A stretch of 64,000 nucleotides of DNA from positions 558,001 to 622,000 of the forward strand of contig JACKQL020000011.1 of NCBI GenBank assembly GCA_018296165.2, in the 5' to 3' direction. This DNA comes from Termitomyces sp. T153 (Eukaryota; Basidiomycota; Agaricomycetes; Agaricales; Lyophyllaceae). A program made the translations under genes and the position numbers. Positions 59,111-64,000 of this stretch are shown here, in pieces. Every line of letters begins with the position of its first letter. The stretch's first letter is position 1. Below the pieces are notes generated by a model, which was not told where the DNA came from, did not search any database, and saw only the letters and a list, made by a program, of their open reading frames with translations.

Positions 59111-59880
59111 AATCTATTATATAAAAGCTAGAAGGACCTGATTAACAAAGATCTGAGTATTAAGTATAAATCTGATGGCAACTTTAGCATTAGCTTGCTT
59201 CTATATGTCTTCATTTCTTAATTGGTTTGTATTTTAGACTTTTTCCAGAATATTTGATGAAGTATGAAGGAAAGCAAAGAGACATGTAAAGCCTAATTGC
59301 TCCAGAAAGTGTGTTCACATAAAAATGTCTTTTTGCTCTTAATATTGACATCTCTAGATTAATTGATTGCCTTTTATTAGAGCTAGATACATTGGAAGTG
59401 GAATGAGTCAAGAGGAGTTTGGTGTTTATGTTCATGATTGAAGTCCACATATTAATCACTACTGATTCATGCTTTGTTGGTTCACCCTAGTTGTATCAAC
59501 TTTGAACTTGAATATTCACTTGTTATATAGACAAGTAATTAGCTTTTCATTATAAAATAACAATTTGAGAAGTAAATATGTTCTTTTTAAAGTGCCACAT
59601 TCATCAGAGCTATTTCACCATCACATACTGTGTTTTGGAGCATTAAATTATAAAATACTTTTTGTAGAATCCTAGTATATAAATTCTCTAGATAGTGCTT
59701 CATCACATACATTGTTGAAGAAGTTTCCAATTCTCATAACAATAGTGGGTCTCATTTGATTTAGTTTCTGTTGCCAATAATACCAAGCTTCATTGCTTGC
59801 TATCCAGAACTCATGATTTGTGCCTGTCCATCCCAAATGCTGGCTTTAGGAAACCATAACAAATCAAAAGTTTAGTTCTT
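59111..59880. other. Region after the minisatellite; possible chromoshadow remnant at its start
   Basis: Near 59,125-59,190 the plus strand reads S, stop, KDLINKDLSIKYKSDGNFSI; with the stop as a former Trp this resembles the SW-start of a chromoshadow domain, which would fit an HP1 gene ending here. Very uncertain. On the minus strand near 59,850-59,700 a protein-like stretch (HLGWTGTNHEFWIASNEAWY) was seen but not identified. Confidence 0.25.
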
Positions 59881-60756
59881 AGAATAACCTGCAAGTTAGG
59901 TTAGCCATGATGTATTGCAGGGTAGAGGATGATGATGATGATGATTCATTTTATTTGTTTTGAGACCTATTTTTACATGGAATAATCCTTGAACATTGTG
60001 TCCTAGGTCCCACAATACATAATGGGAGTTGGTAATTATGGACACTCCAGCTAGTTCTTTGGCCCAATCCCTTTTCAGCTGATGCCAGTTACGCCTTATA
60101 GCTACTTTATTACAATTTGACTTCATTGGAGTTCATACTACTTCCCAACCTAAGTCCCACACCATCTGCCGTTATGGTGCTGTCCCAATTTCTAAACCCA
60201 GCTATATTTCATAGGGCTTACTGAGTGTGTGTTGGTTTGTCCCATGAAGAACACCGCTTCCAGCTCTAAGCTCCCATGCCATCACACTAGTAAGGGGATC
60301 ATGACACACCCCTTCCCCACACCCAGACAATACTTTTGGAAGATCAATCCCAAGATTTGGAATCTGCAATGGAATGGTCAGTGGGCTGCCTAGTGACAGT
60401 CATGCTGCACCAATTGGCTAGGCACCCGATCAAACCAGCAACTGCGGTAATTACCTCACCAAACTATCTGATGGACCACACAGTAATGTCAGCAGCCTGA
60501 TCAAACTATTGACTCCTATCCTCTCACCTACCCATGCCTTGACCCATTTGGTCAGTGAAGACCTAGGCCCTCTCCCAAATCTATTGAACTGGGGAAACTG
60601 TCTGTTTTTCTCATCTAGTCATGAGCATAGTGGTCACCATGCCTCATTGTATCATGTGCTAATTGGTCATTCTGGGGCAGCCTGACCAACAAAGCCTTCC
60701 TAATCAACACGTGCAGGTGGTGGCTTTCTAGTGGCATTGAAGAACCCACGTGGTGT
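59881..60756. other. Mixed spacer with a patch of higher CpG (about 60,080-60,756)
   Basis: CpG dinucleotides are more frequent from about 60,088 than in the surrounding DNA. A (GAT)n run lies at 59,928-59,945. No open frame, terminal repeat or target duplication could be defined. Confidence 0.35.
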
Positions 60757-63700
60757 CTAAGGTGTTTTTTCCACACAGGCGCACTCAGCCAGAGTCAAAA
60801 CCCTGGCCTTGCACTTGCAGATTATGTGACCCACTTTGGGATGTGATGGTGCCAGCTGAGCCATCATGCCCTGCAGGGTAGAGGATATGTATTGACCTGT
60901 ATACACTGAATAAATGCCACAAATGAAATATTTTTCCTCTAATATCAGAGCATTGTCAAGAAAGACATATTTTCTGTGTTGTGCAATCTTTCTACCATTG
61001 ATGAAAACACCCTTCAAAACAACCTTGACTAGACTGATGTCCTAAGCTATCATTGTGACAATACCTCTAGCCAACAAAGCCATGCTAGCAGGCCTAGATA
61101 GGAAATGATTTCTAACCTTAACATAAGTGTTCTAGTCTTTAATTTCAAATTTGTATTCTTTTTTGAAATAACCCAAAGTGCAGAACATGGCCTAGATCCA
61201 AGGAGACTTGTAATACCCTCATGTGCTTTACCTTCATAGTGTTCAAAGCAATTCCATGAGTAGCCAGATAGCATGCCATCTCTCTTACACTGCTGAGCTG
61301 TTGGCAGAAAACTTCAGCAACAGCCCATGCTTAATATATGATTAACACATAAAACTGCTGGAACAGCAGTTTATTGTTGCATACTTCCATGAAATGCATG
61401 TTGGAGTCCTGTTGATGATACTGGAACTTAAAATGATTGGCAATGGTTTTCCTCCAACCTAGTACTAAGAATTATACAAGGAGGAAAAAGCCTAGGTGGC
61501 TGAGGACATCAAAGAAAGTGGTAGATATTGTGCAAGCATGCCTCAGTATCTTTGTCTATTAGCAGGGCAAATAGGCCAAGCCATTTAAGAAGGACTTTTT
61601 GAGCTATCTCTTCTATTTGCTGCTATGGCACAATACACTCATCTGGTCAATACAGGTGCATTATGCAAAGTCTTCATGTACAGAACACTGTCTCTAGAGC
61701 ATCTATCATTGGCATAAGAGAGTTGACTAAGATGGCTTGAGTGGCAGATATTAATAGTTGAAGAGGATGTTTTGACTTCCACACCCAAATAGGCTAGAAA
61801 AATCTTGAAGAGGATGCCAGAGTGAGAGAGGTATTACACAAAGATGGGTGGTGTAAGTGCAATGTCAAGAAAGAGGACAAGGAATCAAAGTAGGATGGTG
61901 GTCTGTTCATGGTGAATATAGGCAGGGGCAACAACAACAATGGCAATTGAGAATGTTGTTGGTATGTTTGAAAGGATGACAGCCAGCCTAGCTGTTTGGG
62001 AATACATTGTGGTTCCTACAACTTGACAATGGCATGTGAAAAGGGATATCTCACATGGACAGCACCATTACCAACAATTTAATTGATGAAAACTCTAACA
62101 ATAAATGCTGAGATGCAGTAGATGGTGGTGGAATGGGAGTGTGGATGGGTGAAGCTTGGTAATAGCCTTTAGAAACAACCTTCAACAATTTGGCTGCTTT
62201 AGCCTTCCTCCATTTTTTCCTAGCTTTCTTTGCCAAATTCCTTACTTGCTTTTGCTCCTTTTTTATTGAGTTGGTGGATTCTCCACTATATGATGAGTCA
62301 TCAAAGTCCATTTGCTGCACTAGTAGTGCCAATGCTGCCACATTTGACAGTTGTACTTCCAATATATCACTTTCATTGTTCTCTGCAATGTTTTAACCAT
62401 TTCTGTTTCCATTTTAATACCCTCCAGAAACATCTCATCTGGCTTCTTTCCAAAGTTGTGACTTGCTTGGAGCTCCCTGATCAGGTGACACTTGCAGGTG
62501 AAGGCAAAGTAATGGCAATCTTCAGGCTTATACAGCATCCAGTAATCTAGCCATTCTTTGCATTCAAGTCTCCTTTGATGATGCTCACCAACACTGCTGA
62601 ATGTGTGCAGATAAATGTGCTTCCAACACAAGGAGAGTAGATCTTTATATCTTTATATTAGCATGTTTCTTCTTTGCCCATTGTCTTCTTCTTGCTTAGT
62701 ACATTCTTGTTGTGTCTCACTACATCTTCCCTCTCCATCTGCATTTCTTCTAACTACTGCATGGCATGTTAATTTACAACACCAGATCAGTAAGGATCCA
62801 GAAGAAACTGTGGGGCATCATGTTTAGGAGTGTCCATGATTCTCAAAACATAAATAGTTATAGTGTTGTGGACATTTTTGTTGATGGAAAGTGAGAAGGA
62901 AGAGGAAGGAGTGTTGGAAGTCTGGCCACAGAGCAATAGATATATTGTGAATGACATATGAGTTTAGTGGGAACAGAGATACCAGGCATTTCTTCTTCAA
63001 CACACCCAAAGGTTGCTGTGGAAGTACATCCTTAATAGTTCTTCTCATTAAGCCTTCTTCTACAAATTTGTTATCTGCCACTATGTTATATCAGCTGTCA
63101 CACTTTCCTTGTATGTCATATTGTTGAAGCAGATAATGGCTAGCCTCATCAATAGCTTCTTCAGCCTCTATGTGACATAGCCAATAAGTCCAGATGTAAA
63201 TATCATTTTGCAGCTATCTGGACTTGAATCTCCAGCAAATGTACAAAGGTACATTAGCTGTAACAAAAGCAGGCAGTGATTCTTTATATGTCAAATAATT
63301 GTACATCATGTACATGCCAAGGCAAAATCCTGGTTAAAAATTACACACAAGAGAGCTGTTAATCTTGTTGAGCCAGGTAGCAGGTAAATAAAGCTCTTGC
63401 TTTGTATATAAAATCCAACTTGGGGGCACAGTAGCCCAATCAGGAGGGTGCAAATACATGTTGTATGTAATAGCAAAGGACATGTACAGTAAAAACAAGG
63501 AAAGTGTCTCATGCAGCATAGAGGGCTCCAACCATCTAATTATACATAGCACAAGGGTTGTCAAAGCCACAGTAAGATGGAAGATCAATGATAGGGCCCT
63601 TTTTATACTTGTTGAGCTGAAGATTACAAGGAAAGAGGCTTTTTCTGAAGGTGTAAAGCTTAGCTTCAAGCCCATAACATTGATCAAAAAGATCTGGCTT

Positions 63701-64000
63701 TATCCAGTACAGAAGTTTGCAATGTGTATTGCTTATTGGTAAAGAGTCTGGCATCAACTTAAGGCATTTGAAAGGCCTTAAGCACTGAGGGTAGGAGGGC
63801 CAGAAGGCAAGATACATTCTCCAAGACTGAAGCCAGTGGGCCTTATGAAGCTAACAAGCATACTGAAATAAATAAATCTCTTTAGTTTGTGACAAAGAGG
63901 TATTCTTATGGGAAGTTGTGAACAGTTTGGCAAAGTCTAAAGTCCACAGCTATACTGATCCCAGATCACAAATAATTGGGGAGTCCTTACAAGCCATATG
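60757..64000 (-). pseudogene. Unidentified decayed gene or element, copy B (runs off the window)
   Basis: Same family and orientation as copy A. Minus-strand blocks: NMYLHPPDWATVPPSWILYT with ATWLNKINSSLVCNF (about 63,470-63,340), KEQKQVRNLAKKARKKWRKA (about 62,270), ARGIVTMIA (about 61,060) and a C-terminal extension missing from A (NALILEEKYFICGIYSVYTG, about 60,950), ending at 60,757. The extension suggests that copy B keeps the original C-terminus. The N-terminus lies beyond 64,000. CpG-poor, many stops. Confidence 0.55.

Noticed and set aside
1..64000. CRISPR array, bacterial operon or origin
   Set aside because: The genome is eukaryotic (spliced genes, eIF3f, TOM7); the only regular array is the 114-bp coding minisatellite, which has no spacer structure.

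Overview
The window is from the nuclear genome of a filamentous basidiomycete, most likely an agaricomycete. The genes have many short introns (about 40-75 bp), their products look basidiomycete, and the repeats (KDZ transposase, Tad-like LINE carrying RNase H, chromodomain Ty3/gypsy, Tc1) are typical of that group. No rRNA, tRNA or CRISPR array was recognised.

Layout. (1) 1-13,450 is almost free of CpG and holds broken mobile elements: a Tc1-type transposon end, a KDZ transposase pseudogene on the minus strand split by a full-length LINE on the plus strand, a fragment resembling the C-terminus of Ctf4/Mcl1, and unidentified decayed coding sequence. (2) 13,460-21,208 is an older retroelement fragment (RNase H and zinc-type C-terminus) cut by a second, much better preserved copy of the same LINE on the minus strand, flanked by a perfect 19-bp target-site duplication. 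(3) 21,361-36,220 is a compact gene island with normal CpG: SET-domain lysine methyltransferase (+), GH3 beta-glucosidase (-), RNF220-like RING E3 (+), TOM7 (-), eIF3f (+), urease accessory UreF (-), mitochondrial AFG1-like ATPase (+) and the SNF5/SFH1 chromatin-remodelling subunit (+). Neighbours are mostly divergent or convergent with very short spacers. (4) 36,480-38,815 is CpG-poor and unidentified. (5) 38,816-52,045 is a three-layer nest: an old antisense LTR (TSD TAATC), into which a Ty3/gypsy chromovirus inserted (TSD GACAG), whose 3' LTR was then hit by an unrelated 1.1-kb LTR. (6) 52,050-64,000 is again CpG-poor: two diverged copies of an unidentified minus-strand gene flank an HP1-like chromodomain pseudogene that leads into a 114-bp (38-residue) coding minisatellite.

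The island genes serve unrelated housekeeping roles (translation, mitochondrial import and quality control, urease assembly, chromatin remodelling, ubiquitination, cellobiose use). The strongest biological story is the contrast between the intact island and its CpG-stripped flanks, best seen in the two LINE copies, one hypermutated and one not. Exon boundaries were read by eye from GT-AG sites and reading frame; where I give a residue count, the exon lengths sum to a whole number of codons.
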